Shown piece by piece: positions 13,408-25,800 of a DNA stretch of 64,000 bases (position 1 is its first letter; each line of letters begins with the position of its first letter). Source of the stretch: Casuarina equisetifolia (taxonomy: Eukaryota; Streptophyta; Magnoliopsida; Fagales; Casuarinaceae); contig CM052357.1 of the NCBI GenBank assembly GCA_028551475.1, forward strand, positions 23,912,451-23,976,450, written 5' to 3'. The notes beneath the pieces are model-generated. The model did no database searches. It was not told the DNA's origin and was given only the letters and a program-made list of their open reading frames with translations. The position numbers and the translations under genes are program-made.

Positions 13408-15348
13408 TCAAGCATCAGCTGCCTTCTCTGCTGGTTCTCCCGTTGGACTGCCATTTGCTTTGAGACGTTTAGCCTCGTAATCTTTAACAGCAGCCTTGAT
13501 GGCATCCTCAGCAAGCATGCTGCAGTGCAACTTTACTGGTGGGAGGGAAAGATACTTTGCAATTTCCCTGAGGAGAACACCACATTAAGTTAGCATAAAA
13601 TACGTACATAAATAAATAAGGAAAAAAAAAATTTTTTACGATACAAACATATATAGAACTTGGTTTTAAAACAATATAGTACTCATTAGCCATATCCGGA
13701 ACAAATGGGAGGATGCTTGATTACTTCTTCCTTTGATTAAAGGAGAAAACTAGATCATGCCACTGGTGGAAGTTCATACCAGCAACCATTTCGTTTTTGT
13801 AACATTAAAGACCTCTTAATTAGTCATATAGAAGTTTTTCTTGATCTTTCCTTCTCCGGTCTAACTTCAATTCCTTTTACGGAAGTTATAAGATTACACC
13901 AAATTTACCGGCATAGAAGACCACACAAATCAAGAGACATGTTGATAGCCCTTTCCAACAAACTAGATTGCAATGGGATAGTTCAAACTTTTGCAGACAA
14001 ATCATACCAAATGATTTGAATCTAAAACTCAAAATGAAGTGAAGAAACAATGAACACGGGCAGAAAATACCACCCAAGATAATCAACACTAACATTACTA
14101 CAATGGCAGAGAGATCGTAAGCAAAAATCACAAAAGTGAAACTCGTCATTCAAAACAGATTTAGAGAGAAATGGTAGAACTCACGTGTTTTTAATGGACA
14201 CAACATCCTCCAATTGCTTTCCCTTAACCCATTCAGAAGCTGAAAAATGTGTGTGAAAGAGTTAGAACAGCAATAGCAAAGGCGGCCACAATAAAGAAAT
14301 GGACAACAAGTTAAGGCAGAAACATAATAGCAACAACTTCAAAAAAAGGATAAAGCAGCATATAACTAATAACTACTCATGCATACATGCACTATCAACA
14401 AAAATTCAGCTTACTGTCCATCAAAAACAAACATGTTGCAAGTTACATTAAATTTAATTAAAACATGGGAAAGCTACCATATATCATCCCAACAAACTAT
14501 TACTCTTGAAACCAAATTCTACTGGTGAAACATCCCAAATTTTTTGTTTTCTTTTGGAAGGAACTGCCTGAAATGAGCTCAAATTAGGGACACAGGACAC
14601 ATGTCTCAACCAATTCGGTGCAATTGCGGCAAATATCCTCCGAGCACCGACGCATATCAAAATTTTGAGAACGTGCACGAAACTTGCCAGGTTTTAATCC
14701 ATCAATCCAATACACTAATTACCTAAACCACCCAGGAAATCCCCAAGATTGAGAAAAGGAAGAAACAAAACTCAATACTTTAAATCCTGAGGTTTGATTT
14801 ACAATTTCCAAATTTTGAAACACCCATACATCATAGTCATCATTCATCACCTCCCAATTTTAAATCTTCATCACCTACACATTGGCTAAACACTCAACCA
14901 CTCAATTCTTTTCCTCCGGTGAATCAAAAACACTCAATAGAACTCAACGAATACAAATACCAAGCACTTCCAACCCCCTTTCTCATTTGCATGATTCTCT
15001 CAGCTGCCAAACGAATAAAAAACAAACAACAGCGGCGTATAAACACTAACCTACGGAGGATGACGCGATTGCGGAGCCACAACCGAAGGTCTTGAAGCGC
15101 GCGTCGACAATCTTCCCGGTCTCCTCGTCGACCTTGATCTGGAGCTTCATGACGTCCCCACAGGCGGGAGCTCCGACAAGACCCGTGCCCACCGCCGGAT
15201 CATTTTTATCAAAGGACCCGACGTTCCGGGGCTTGTCGTAGTGGTCAATGACCCTCTCGTGGTAAAGACGCGGCAGCAACTGCGCCGGCCGCGACGCTCC
15301 CTCACGCGACACTATCCCTAGAAGCCCCTTCGATGCGGTCCTCAGCAT
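13408..15348 (-). CDS. ISU1: Mitochondrial iron-sulfur cluster assembly scaffold ISU1 (IscU-like)
   Basis: IscU-type scaffold on which the NFS1-ISD11-frataxin complex builds [2Fe-2S] clusters before chaperone-assisted transfer, acting in the mitochondrial matrix. Exons 15348-15051, 14239-14185 and 13567-13408 join in phase to 170 aa, the usual length. The first 30 or so residues are Arg/Ser/Leu-rich, as expected of a mitochondrial presequence, followed by the YHERVIDHYDKPRNVG block. The three cluster-ligand cysteines are present (C63 with D65 in the ACGD motif, C90 in FGCGSA, C133 after LH), and so is the LPPVK motif (126-130) that binds the HSC70-type chaperone. The C-terminal tail after the conserved core is short and Ala/Lys-rich. 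Exon 1 is much more GC-rich than the flanks. The start is the only in-frame ATG before the presequence. Confidence 0.96.
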
Positions 15349-15482
15349 TTTGCCTACACGAATTTGCTTCAGATACCTACCAAAAAAGTGGGAGTTCTAG
15401 GGCATTTAGATATCGTCGAAGGCGGTTTGTTGTGGATGAGGACGGCAGAGACGCGTGGGTGGAGGATATGGATTTGGCATCT

Positions 15483-15544
15483 CCACGTGGCAATCGATTC
15501 TGAAATCTCCTCCAATGGGCCTTCCTTACAATGGACTGGGCCCA
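15483..15544. promoter_or_regulatory. G-box and site II-like motifs upstream of ISU1
   Basis: About 135 bp upstream of the ISU1 start is a perfect G-box (CCACGTGG, 15483-15490). About 170-195 bp upstream are TGGGCC (15516-15521) and the palindrome TGGGCCCA (15537-15544). TGGGCC/T site II elements are well known in promoters of plant genes for mitochondrial and ribosomal proteins, which fits this gene. Function is inferred only from motif and position. Confidence 0.5.
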
Positions 15545-18500
15545 AAAATCATTTTTTACTTGGGACGGTCCAGTCTGGCTGAAGACAGGTGGGCTCCGAG
15601 TTTATTGACCCAATATTATGGCTTCGATGAACATGCTAGTCAGTCCATAAAATGACGAGTTTAGAGGCAGTATTAACAATCTGAATATATGTTCAAACGT
15701 TCATTATCCTGACCAGATAGACTATTTCTCACAAATAAAATCTCCAAATCCCAACATTTCATATTAGAATTCCTTATTTTAATAATTTACTTTTTTATTT
15801 TATATATGGATGTATTTTTCTTATTTACAAGCTAATTTTAGTATGAACCCTAATAGTTTGGTGACATTTGAAGGCTCTATCACATGTAATATTAGAATTT
15901 GAGCCTTTCATTTCCTTAATAAATCATCTAAATCTTCTCACCCTATCCCCTAAAAAAAATAGAAGAAAAAGCTAATTTTAAGCATAGAAATAAATATATT
16001 AGTATATAGTATCATAATTTAATTTTTAAGTAAAAATTTTCTTCACTTAGAAGTGTTTTCTCACTATTGAGATAAAAAAAAAATTCAAAACTTAGTATGT
16101 ATTTTATATTGTTAATATATTGATTAATTGTGTTTTTACACATAAATGTGTTCATTTCATTTATAAATTTATTTTAAACAATTGATGGAACTTGTAATAG
16201 TCTTAAATATTCATAAACAATTGATGGATCATTAGGAGAGTGGGAAAGTTGGTTTGTCAATCTCATAAATTATTAAGTGAAATCAAACCTGTAGGCCATA
16301 AAAAAAGGGAAAACAAGCACGCCCTAGCCTCCTAAAATATTCCCCTCCTTGTAGTTACACTTTGCATTTCATGTCCAAGGTCAACCGCACAATCACTTCA
16401 ACGTGTGTGACAAACGAAGCTGTCAACTTGTAACAGCAAACCCTGTTCGGATGTCCTTTCCCCATCTTCTGTGCTGTGATTGCTTGGCATGCTCCGCTTT
16501 AGAATTTGTTTGGACTTGCTCAATGATATTGCAGCGACACTGGGGCGGAGAAAGAAGGAAAAGTGCTGCGGCAATATTATCGTCTTCATGACCATTTCCT
16601 TGCAATTATTGGGGGTCTTGTCACAGCCATTTTCCAGCTAGCTTTACCTGAAGTTTCGTGTGATGGGTATTCTTTCCATATTCACAGTCTCGTCGCTTCT
16701 TCCCTAAAGGGCCTATTACACCGAGAAAATTGACCCCCAAATAGTAACAAATTGACCTAGACTTTTAAAAGGAACGACAGAAAGATACTTGTCACAGATC
16801 ATGTTTGATATCTGTATTGTGTAAGTCGTCTTCCCTTCTTTTGATATCATGCAGGTGTTGACATTTTTTTACATTAAGATCTTGTTGTAAAGATTAAGGG
16901 TTACTATTGTACTAAAGCTAATAACTATTAGTAAGGTATGTGTACCATATTCCCTTTCACTCAACAATAATAGTACCTACAAGCTCGTTGATTGCTTCAT
17001 ACCCCATCAAATCCCCCTCACCCAATAGTCTGTTGGCGCCAATGCTACCTACTTTGATGCTAGTTGTTAATAAGGCACATACCATATGTATATATATATT
17101 TTTTATTCTACATAAGCAACGTCCACAAGCTTGTAGACACTTGAACCCTACTAACCCCACTATCTTTTGTTACTAAATGAAGTAGCATTTGTTAGATGAA
17201 AGTTGTTTTTGTCACAAAGGGATCACTTCTTTTTCTATTATTCATTATTAAGAAAAGGAGGTATCCATACGTACTACAAGAACACTAAAGTAAGATATTA
17301 GTAATATAGAACACTTATCTATATTGTTTTCAAAATGTTACACTTAGAAATCTAGATCTTGATACCATGTTAAAAAGATCAACTTCTTTTTTTAAAATTA
17401 TTTAATTAAAAAAAAATGACATTAGATCCAGATATTAACAATCAACACACTTTTTCACAATTCAATTATTAGAGGCAACAAATCTCACACTAAAGAGGAG
17501 GAAGCCTATAGTAAAGAAGTTTCTTTCAATTTATGAGTTAATTTTTTGATTGAACTATAAGTTTTCTAACATGGTATCAAAACCTAGTTTAAGTTATACT
17601 CCAAATCCACTATTCACATGACCTCACTATTATTAGTATGACTTCTTGGTATTTAGTGGTGTTGGAGGCCACGAGTTCCACACTAAACATGAAAGAATCC
17701 ATAAGCTAGTTTTTGAGTTGAACTAACAAATCTAATTTAGGTAGTTTAGATTGTCATGAAAAGAATCCTTAAAAAGAAGTTACAGTGCGACACTTTTCTA
17801 CTTGCTAGATATTGGAAGTATTCATGAATCATGAGCATATTCGCATCTAAGTTAGGAGATACAAAGAAAGTTGAAGAAGTAAATAGTATAATGTTTTGCA
17901 AGATCCGTAACGCAGTGAACCATTTAGGAAATGTAACAGACGTCTTTCCCAAATGAGTAATCATACAACAACTTTCTATGTCTAGCAACAGTTTTATATT
18001 AAGCCATGACGGTCCCCAAAGAATATATAATTAAGCTTTGACCTAACTCCTTCGCAATGCAACCTTTTATAATATATGTCTCTGCATAATTCAGTGTGCT
18101 GTTCCTGCCTCCATTCCCACTTAGCTAAAGGGACATAAAACATATAATTTTCCCGGGAAAGTGACTCTAGAGTTTGGACGTTTAGGACGCAACCAACTCA
18201 TTCATGAATACAGAGGATAGTAACCTTCCTTTTCGTACAATAATTTGCTTATTTTAATGGTAGTAGAACTATGCATTTGATAAGTTGGCTAACCGGCCAT
18301 GACGTTGCTGGAAAGGTTAATAAGAATATCTGGTTTTCACAAGCGTTAGGTGCGACTTTAATCTCGACTTCGAGCTGTCCCGTCTTGTTATATTTTTATC
18401 CCTATTTTGCGTGCTGTACAACGAAACAACCATATGGTGTTAGCACTAAGCAAGAAGCAAGAACTTCCATATTAGGGATTGAAATAAGGCTTATAGGAAA

Positions 18501-21428
18501 ATTGGTGACTAAGAGCATTGAAAATGATGTTTTCTTAACGGGATAGCGGACTTACTGATTAACTTGAATAACTTAAATCAAGAAGACAAATCAAGATTAG
18601 CATGCTCTCACTGTTAAAAAGGATATAATTAACAACTAAGGGTTGCAGCATCCTTGACCAATCATGAGGCTATGTCAGGCTGCTGTCCCATCGAATCAGC
18701 ATGGGATAATATTTTCAATCGTTGAGATGCATGTATGGTGTGAAGAAACAGTGCTTCTTTTATCTTCAGGCATGTAACAATATGTCATCTAAGCGTTTCA
18801 AACTTTCTATGCCGCAACTTGTTTGGGGTCCCATGGTTAGGAAGACTGCCTAATGTATCTAAATCAAAACGTCTTTATCAGGGACCCATTACCTTGCCTT
18901 TCAATGAAGGGCCATGTTAGGCTTCGATTAAGAGGTCAAGTATGCCTTTTATCGTGAAGTAATGTGGCTTCAAGATACCATAATATCTTCTTAAGTGTCC
19001 TTTCTTATCACAATTGGTTTAATGGTTACCATTTTTTCGTATCCAACGCTCCAACCACAAATGTTAAATTAGCTTAATGAGGTCCTTCTGTGCATTAACT
19101 ACACACGTTTGGTAACTGTATTTTCTTTTACCTTGTATTTGATCAAAGATTACAATAAAAAGTGTGTTTCATTTTCTTAGAATCAATTGTTAAGAGAGGA
19201 TGATAGCTAAATATATAAAAAGGATATCAAATCCATATATTGATATGTGAGATAGTTATTATTTTTACATATGATTTAATTTCTTTTCTTAAAATTGATT
19301 ATTAATAAATAAAAGTAATTGACTTGATTTAGTTGGGAACAAGTTTTGTCTATAACTTCTTAGTCCCCATGTTTGACACTTTGGGTATGTAAATTTGGAT
19401 GTGTGTGTAAAAAAAATAAGCAATAAAAATACTTCAGCATATTCAATGACACTAATACATGATGCTGGTAAAAAAATAAAATATAAATACTTCAACACAT
19501 CCAATGGTACCAATGTATGATATTGACTTGTGCGATAACCATTATTTTTAGCAAATCATTTATTATTATTTAGTGCATGGTAAATGAACGAATATTAAGA
19601 GTTATCTTAAGCGGTATCTTCAATCATCTTTAGTAGATTTAAGGAGACTTAAGCAGCTGTAAACATACTTATGAATCGATTTTCTGGGAATTTTAATAAA
19701 ACCACTAGCCGTAAAGGTAATTGATCAAGATAAGGATCAATATGTGCATTTGGTGTAGCCGACCATCAAAGGTAAGGATGCACCAGCTAAGTGCGAAGAC
19801 GATAAAACAAATATGGCGATGATGATGATGAAGTTGATCTTAACACTTGACATTCATGATAAGATGATGATGACAGAGTTGGACCAAACTTAAGAGATTA
19901 GGTAAATGAGAGGTTAAACAATTTAGAAGGCATAAGCCGGCGAGGCTGTGCCACTTTTCACAAGAAAGTTTGAAGCTTCTTTTTCAGAAGATATACAAGA
20001 TTCCAAAAGTTCCACTCAGCCTTTTTGAGGAACTTCCCTCATATCAAAGGCTTGATTATGATATTCTATTATTGTTATACGTGAAAAGGAAAGGCTATCC
20101 ACCCAAATCTTGACAGAAGAAAAAAAGTTGCTGATTTGCATGCTGGCAGGATCCAAGTTGCATGGTGCACTAGGCATTTTCTTGCTTTGTTTCCTGGTTT
20201 GAGATCTGCTTTTTTGAATAAAAAGGTTTTATCTTCCCATGCATGGTTAATTTATTAATTTTCTTTCAGATATTGCTTAGATTACTACGTTTGTATGCGG
20301 ATCAGAACTTATAAGATAAAGAACTTTTCTTTCTTATTTCGGTTACCTACTTTCTTGACTCTCCAACTCTAATGCAAATATTGCACGAGGGAGATGTCAT
20401 CTTAGATATGAACATGGTTTCATATTAGTAAATTGGTAAATTTTCAAGTATTTATAGAATCTATATACACTTGAAATGTCTTGAATTACCATAAACATAT
20501 TATATAATTCATTATATATGAAGGAATTGTTTCCGTTCCTATAAGTTATTTCTAACATAGTATTAAAATTTATGATTTAAGTAAATAAGATGCCATCATG
20601 ACTTGTTTACTTAAAGTATATAAATTTTTTCAAAATATTAATTGTAAAGTTCGCAATTTCACGTTACAATAATTATAAATAAAAATATTATATATAAAAA
20701 ACAATTGTCATTTACTTTACCAGTCAAATTTAAATATATTTTTGAAACAAATCCAAAGAGTTGAACTCTTGGATGGTAAAAGAAAATGGTGCTTTCAGTC
20801 CTTGAAAAGATGGAAGACTCAAGTTGGACAACAGGAGTTGCAGCGAGTTTGATGAGAAAAGAAGGGAAAGAAGGGCAAGCTTGAGAACTTCAAGTCGTGA
20901 TTCCCTAAGCAAAGTCTGAAAAGGACCTTTGAACTTGTGAAACGTACTCCTTAATCTGGGTCTTTTCAGTCGCTTTTACAGTTAAGAGTGGAAAGCTTTG
21001 GCGTTGCATCACTGCTTTTGTCTTTGTCGCTCCTTGGTTTTTTTCTTGCTGCTTCTACGGGAAGTGGTGGGAAGAACAGAATTCTACCAAAACATGATTA
21101 GGCAAAATGCTACTCGCTTCATGATCGATGGTTTATTTGCTTGAAAGGAAATGCTCAAATATCATAGAAGCATGAAGTCTTTTTGTGCTTTGAAGTTAAA
21201 TTTAGCTCGACTTTTCACTCCACGGTATCCAAAAAAAAGTAACTTGATGGTGAAATGATGTTTTCTTTCTGCGAATTTCAAGCGATTGGTGTGTAGTGCT
21301 TTTCTTATGCATAATTGATATCTGCTGGATAGGACAGCGCTCGTGTAGTGCTTTTCTAATGAGGTCGAAGGTTTTCTGATATTTGATTAAGAAATATTAC
21401 TTCTACATTGTTTGGTTAGGTACGCTCA

Positions 21429-21510
21429 ATGTAAAGTACGTATTTTTTTTTCTTCTGCTATAATTTTCTCTGCAATCAAACGGAAGGTACAATGGTTCTT
21501 TTTCCTCACT

Positions 21511-21543
<33 letters not shown>

Positions 21544-22494
21544 ATTTTCTTCGTTTGTTTTATTGCGGAGAGGAGTTATAAATGCTTTGTCACCGCACAC
21601 TATCTTATTCACGCCAAAAACCCCTTCTACTTGCAGAGCGAGTTTGCAGAAAATCTCTCTGATTCTCTTTCTTGCTCATTTGGTGCCTCTGTACTCAGAA
21701 GCTGTTTCGTGCTGTTTACATACCTTCTCTGCCTTTCACGTCGTTGTCGCTGTGATTTCAGTTCATGTAACTGAAAGCCATACCTACCCGTCTCTGTTTC
21801 TGAGTTCTCCGAGTGGTCCTTTTGCTGTTAGAGGGTACTTTTTTGAATAATGTAATTTGGTTTTTCTGTTCTGGTGGGTTTTCCTCGCAGTTCAGTTGAT
21901 GCTCATTTGCCTAGAAGTGTTCTGAATCAATCCTGTTCTGGTTTCAGTCATGGTTTCTCGCTAATCTTGCCGCAAGATAGTTGTCTTCATCTTTGTGTCA
22001 ATGCCCATTCAGTTCAAATTGTTCTGAACCATCCCAAATGCAGTTTCTGATAATGGGTTCTCGTTAATTTGGTGGTTTATGTTCTCATAGCCTTTTCTCT
22101 AGAGCTTGACTACGGTTTTTCACGAATTTTAGCATGTAAACACTTATACCATGTAATAAGTCCTCAGCAATCATCGCACTTTCTCGTTTTTGGTTCCTTT
22201 TGGAGGGAACTAGTTGATGAATAGGAAGCCTTTTTGATAGCTAAGATATAGAGAAGGCGATGGATCTGAGCTTTTTGGCAGACACCCGCTAGTTCTTATC
22301 TGAGCATATGGACAGTATTTGTGAATTTCGCTAATTTTGAACTTCCCCATTCACTATGAATTTCAGTCGCTAATATTCTTGCTTCTCTACCAAGATATGA
22401 AATCCAAGTAGTTACATTCATTTTTGACCGATTCTTTTGTTCTTCTTCAAGGGAAAACACCCTTTCATTCTTTGTAACTTATCTGAAATGTAAA
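21429..22494 (+). promoter_or_regulatory. Six ATGTAA minimal upstream ORFs ahead of the borate exporter
   Basis: The hexamer ATGTAA (start codon directly followed by stop) occurs at 21429, 21765, 21850, 22134, 22151 and 22489. In Arabidopsis the boric acid channel NIP5;1 is controlled by boron-dependent ribosome stalling at AUGUAA, and BOR1 translation is also suppressed through leader uORFs. Which of these six are in mature mRNA cannot be told from the sequence, because the leader introns are not defined. The functional reading is therefore inference. Confidence 0.35.
21513..21541 (+). repeat. (TC)n microsatellite in the presumed borate-exporter leader
   Basis: About 14 uninterrupted TC dinucleotides. 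Pyrimidine-rich CT tracts are common around plant transcription starts and in 5' UTRs, so this may mark the leader of the gene beginning at 22811. It lies about 1.3 kb upstream of the start codon, so a leader intron would be needed. Confidence 0.9.
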
Positions 22495-22810
22495 TTCTTC
22501 AACGATATACCCTTATACATGGATATCCGCTAGGGTCTGCTGTACTTAACATGTCAACATTCTTTTCTCTAGTTTTCTCTGAACCTCCAAAGATGAAGAA
22601 ACGATCCTTACCTCTCTGCCTATGATTTTGCGTGTACATACAAACATATCTTCACTTATGCAAGTTTAGTTACTGTGTTGGCCTCTCGAGTCTCCTAAAT
22701 CTGAACCTGATTTAAGCATCCTGAAATATCACGTATTCCTCGGCTTACAGTGTTACTCAAAACAAAAAGAAATTAAGTTCTAATCTCTTCTTGTTCACAA
22801 ACTTATTATC

Positions 22811-25800
22811 ATGGAAGAAATATTTGTTCCCTTCCGCGGAATCAAGAATGACCTTAAAGGAAGAATTTTGTGCTACAAACAAGACTGGACTGGTGGTATC
22901 ACTGCAGGCATCAGGTTTGTGACTCTCGTTACGTTTATCCCTATATAAAAAACGGAGGACTATGCTGTCAAAGATATTGATTTTACTAGTACAATATTCG
23001 TAGCCATTTCAGCTTCAAGGACGATATTGGTTCTGGTTAGAGACTATGTTTCAATGTTTGCAGATATTAGAACTTTCATATTGATGCCATCTTGACTCTA
23101 TAAGCTATTTATCTTCTATGTAATTCAGGATCCTCGCTCCGACAACATATATATTTTTTGCTTCAGCAATTCCAGTTATATCTTTTGGGGAGCAACTGCA
23201 GAGAAATACAGGTGTGATGCATTTTCCTTTTCCGGGTTTGCCCATGTCCTATTATTATATTTGGCACTTTGGAAATATTTTGCTAACGCATGCTCTGTTT
23301 CTTTATGTTACAGAAGGAACTTTGACTGCCGTGCAAACTCTTGCATCAACAGCACTTTGTGGTGTTATCCACTCAGTTGTTGGAGGACAGCCACTGCTGA
23401 TTCTAGGAGTGGCAGAGCCAACAGTGTTGATGTATACATTCATGTTCAACTTTGCTAAGAACCGCAAGGATTTGGGGCAAAAACTCTTTTTAGCTTGGAC
23501 CGGATGGTATCTCATGAACGTTCCTCTACTTTAGTAATACTGAGGATTTTTCTATGGTGATATCTGACATTTTCAATTATTTGATTGGGTTTTCAGGGTA
23601 TGTGTCTGGACGGCCTTTTTGCTATTCTTGCTGGCTATTCTAGGGGCATGCTCTTTTATTAACAGGTTTACGCGTGTTGCTGGTGAATTGTTTGGTCTGC
23701 TGATTGCGATGTTGTTTATGCAGCAGGCCATAAGGGTGAGTATGCTTTAAGATTTGATGTCCTTCAATGATAGCTTCATTTTGACTTGTGAGCATAGGAA
23801 GGTTTTTAAAAATACCATACCTGTAAGTCGGAAAACTTCTTGAGCACTGAGCAATTTTCATGAGGGTGATAAGTTTTGAAAGATAGCCTTTTTCATTAAA
23901 ATCACTCGATAAGACCTATAAGTGTTCTTTTGATGGTACCTTCAGTGAATGGATTTTGTTCAACAGGGAGTAGTGGAAGAGTTTGGCATACCTGAAAGAG
24001 AGAATCGAAATCAGACTGCACTCCAACCCTCCTGGCGATTTGGAAATGGAATGTTTGCATTGGTTCTGTCATTTGGCCTTCTTCTTACAGCACTAAGAAG
24101 CCGTAAAGCTAGATCCTGGCGTTATGGGACAGGTAGGAGGAGTTTGCCTTGGAAATATTGAATATAGGGTTAAAAAATATCCTTCACATTTACTCCGCGT
24201 TATTAGTTAGGTACATTGTCGAAGTTCAATATTAGTTATAACAGTTATGGGTAATCCCTCTTCCTATCTTGCACTAGTCAATTTAAGGCCATTTTCTTCT
24301 TTATTTTAGTAGATTCAGTGATTTTTAAGTTTTGAAATCTTTTAGTTTCTTGCACTTATAAGACAAATGCTCTTCATATATATGCTGTTAACTCTATATC
24401 TTATCACTTTCCTAATGTTGAATGTGATTTGCAGGTTGGTTACGGGGGTTTGTTGCAGATTATGGTGTCCCACTTATGGTACTTGTATGGACAGGGCTGT
24501 CTTACATACCTGTTAATGATGTCCCAAGAGGAATTCCAAGGCGTCTTTTCAGTCCAAATCCATGGTCTCCTGGAGCATACTCAAACTGGACAGTTATCAA
24601 GGTGAATCTTATGGTTTATCAAGTATCTACCAAAGCACCTCTCTAGCATCTGCTTACAAACTTATTCTTGTTGAATTGTGCAGGATATGTTGAATGTACC
24701 TGCATTATATATAATTGGAGCATTTATCCCAGCAACTATGATTGCTGTGCTTTACTACTTCGATCACAGTGTTGCATCTCAACTTGCCCAACAGAAGGAG
24801 TTCAATCTGAAGAAACCAGCTTCATATCATTACGATCTTCTTCTTTTGGGTTTCCTGGTAGGCTTTTTTCCTAGAATATTGGTTTTTCACTTGTATTTCT
24901 ATCAAAAGGCTTCACTCTATAGCAACATTTATTTGAAGCTATACATTGTGTACTTTTTGAATTCTTTGCAATGCCAGGTTATATTCTGTGGCCTCATTGG
25001 CATTCCTCCTTCCAACGGTGTAATTCCACAATCTCCTATGCATACAAAAAGCTTAGCTACCCTGAAACACCAGGTAAAATTACAATAAGTTCTGCTAGAT
25101 TAATGGATCTCATTTTATAATAATGAAACTCTCCTGATTTTTCACCCACTTTATACATATATTGAACAGCTAATAAAATTAAAACCTTACCCTTTCTATG
25201 TGGCATTCCACAAAAGCTGGTGAGAATCCACAAGTCTATGGAAAAAAAAAAAAAAAAATCCTTTCCTGTGGTCCTAATCATCAGATAACTTGGGTGCTCA
25301 TCAGGATCATCTGTTTTAGACAATTACTGTTGAGAAACTCCGAGAGAATCTTTTTCCTGTATCCTAATTTTGAGAATGAATATCACTGACAATCTTTTTC
25401 TGGGTTCGTCTTTAGACTGATCCTTTTCTGTAGTTGTTGTTCCCTTTGTTCTTTTGGTTAGTTCCATTCTTATTCTGAATGTGATATCTTGATAAATTCC
25501 TTGGTGTCTCCTTTCCCGGGAACAGCTTCTGCGGAATAAGCTTGTATCAACAGCACGGAAAAGTTTGCGTAAGAATACAAATTTGGGTCAATTATACCAG
25601 AATATGCGAGAAGCTTATAATGAAATGCAGACTCCACTTGCCTTCGAAACCCCACCTGCTCTGGTAAATTATTATACATGATTTATGAATGTTTCAGATC
25701 TGTTATGTTTTCCTTTTCTTGTATTTTGATGTTGAGCTTCAAACAGGGACTGAGGGAGCTGAAAGAGTCCACAATACAATTGGCGTCCAGTACTGGCTAT

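Larger units (their letters stand above)
15349..22810. other. Long AT-rich intergenic region; right part likely promoter/leader of the borate exporter
   Basis: No protein family was recognised in about 7.4 kb. The left 200 bp hold the ISU1 promoter motifs. A slightly GC-richer block at 16380-16620 is open on both strands but matches nothing I know. Near 17340-17720 and 20550 are phrases such as CATGGTATCAAAACC that recall decayed LTR-retroelement DNA, without intact ends. From about 21.4 kb the sequence becomes pyrimidine-rich, with a (TC)n run, which suits a transcription start and leader for the gene at 22811. Confidence 0.55.

Noticed and set aside
16398..16605. Overlapping open frames on both strands in a GC-richer block
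   Set aside because: No recognisable family, no splice partners, and three frames open at once suggest absence of stops by composition.
17341..17720. Possible LTR-retroelement primer-binding-like phrases (CATGGTATCAAAACC)
   Set aside because: No LTR ends, target duplication or coding remnants could be found around them.
18271..18546. 91-codon open frame in the long intergenic region
   Set aside because: No known motif or signal peptide, no coding-like neighbours; not supportable as a gene.
21412..21774. Open frame of 120 codons across the (TC)n run
   Set aside because: Its length comes from the low-complexity TC tract and it has no conserved domain; more likely leader or promoter of the borate exporter.
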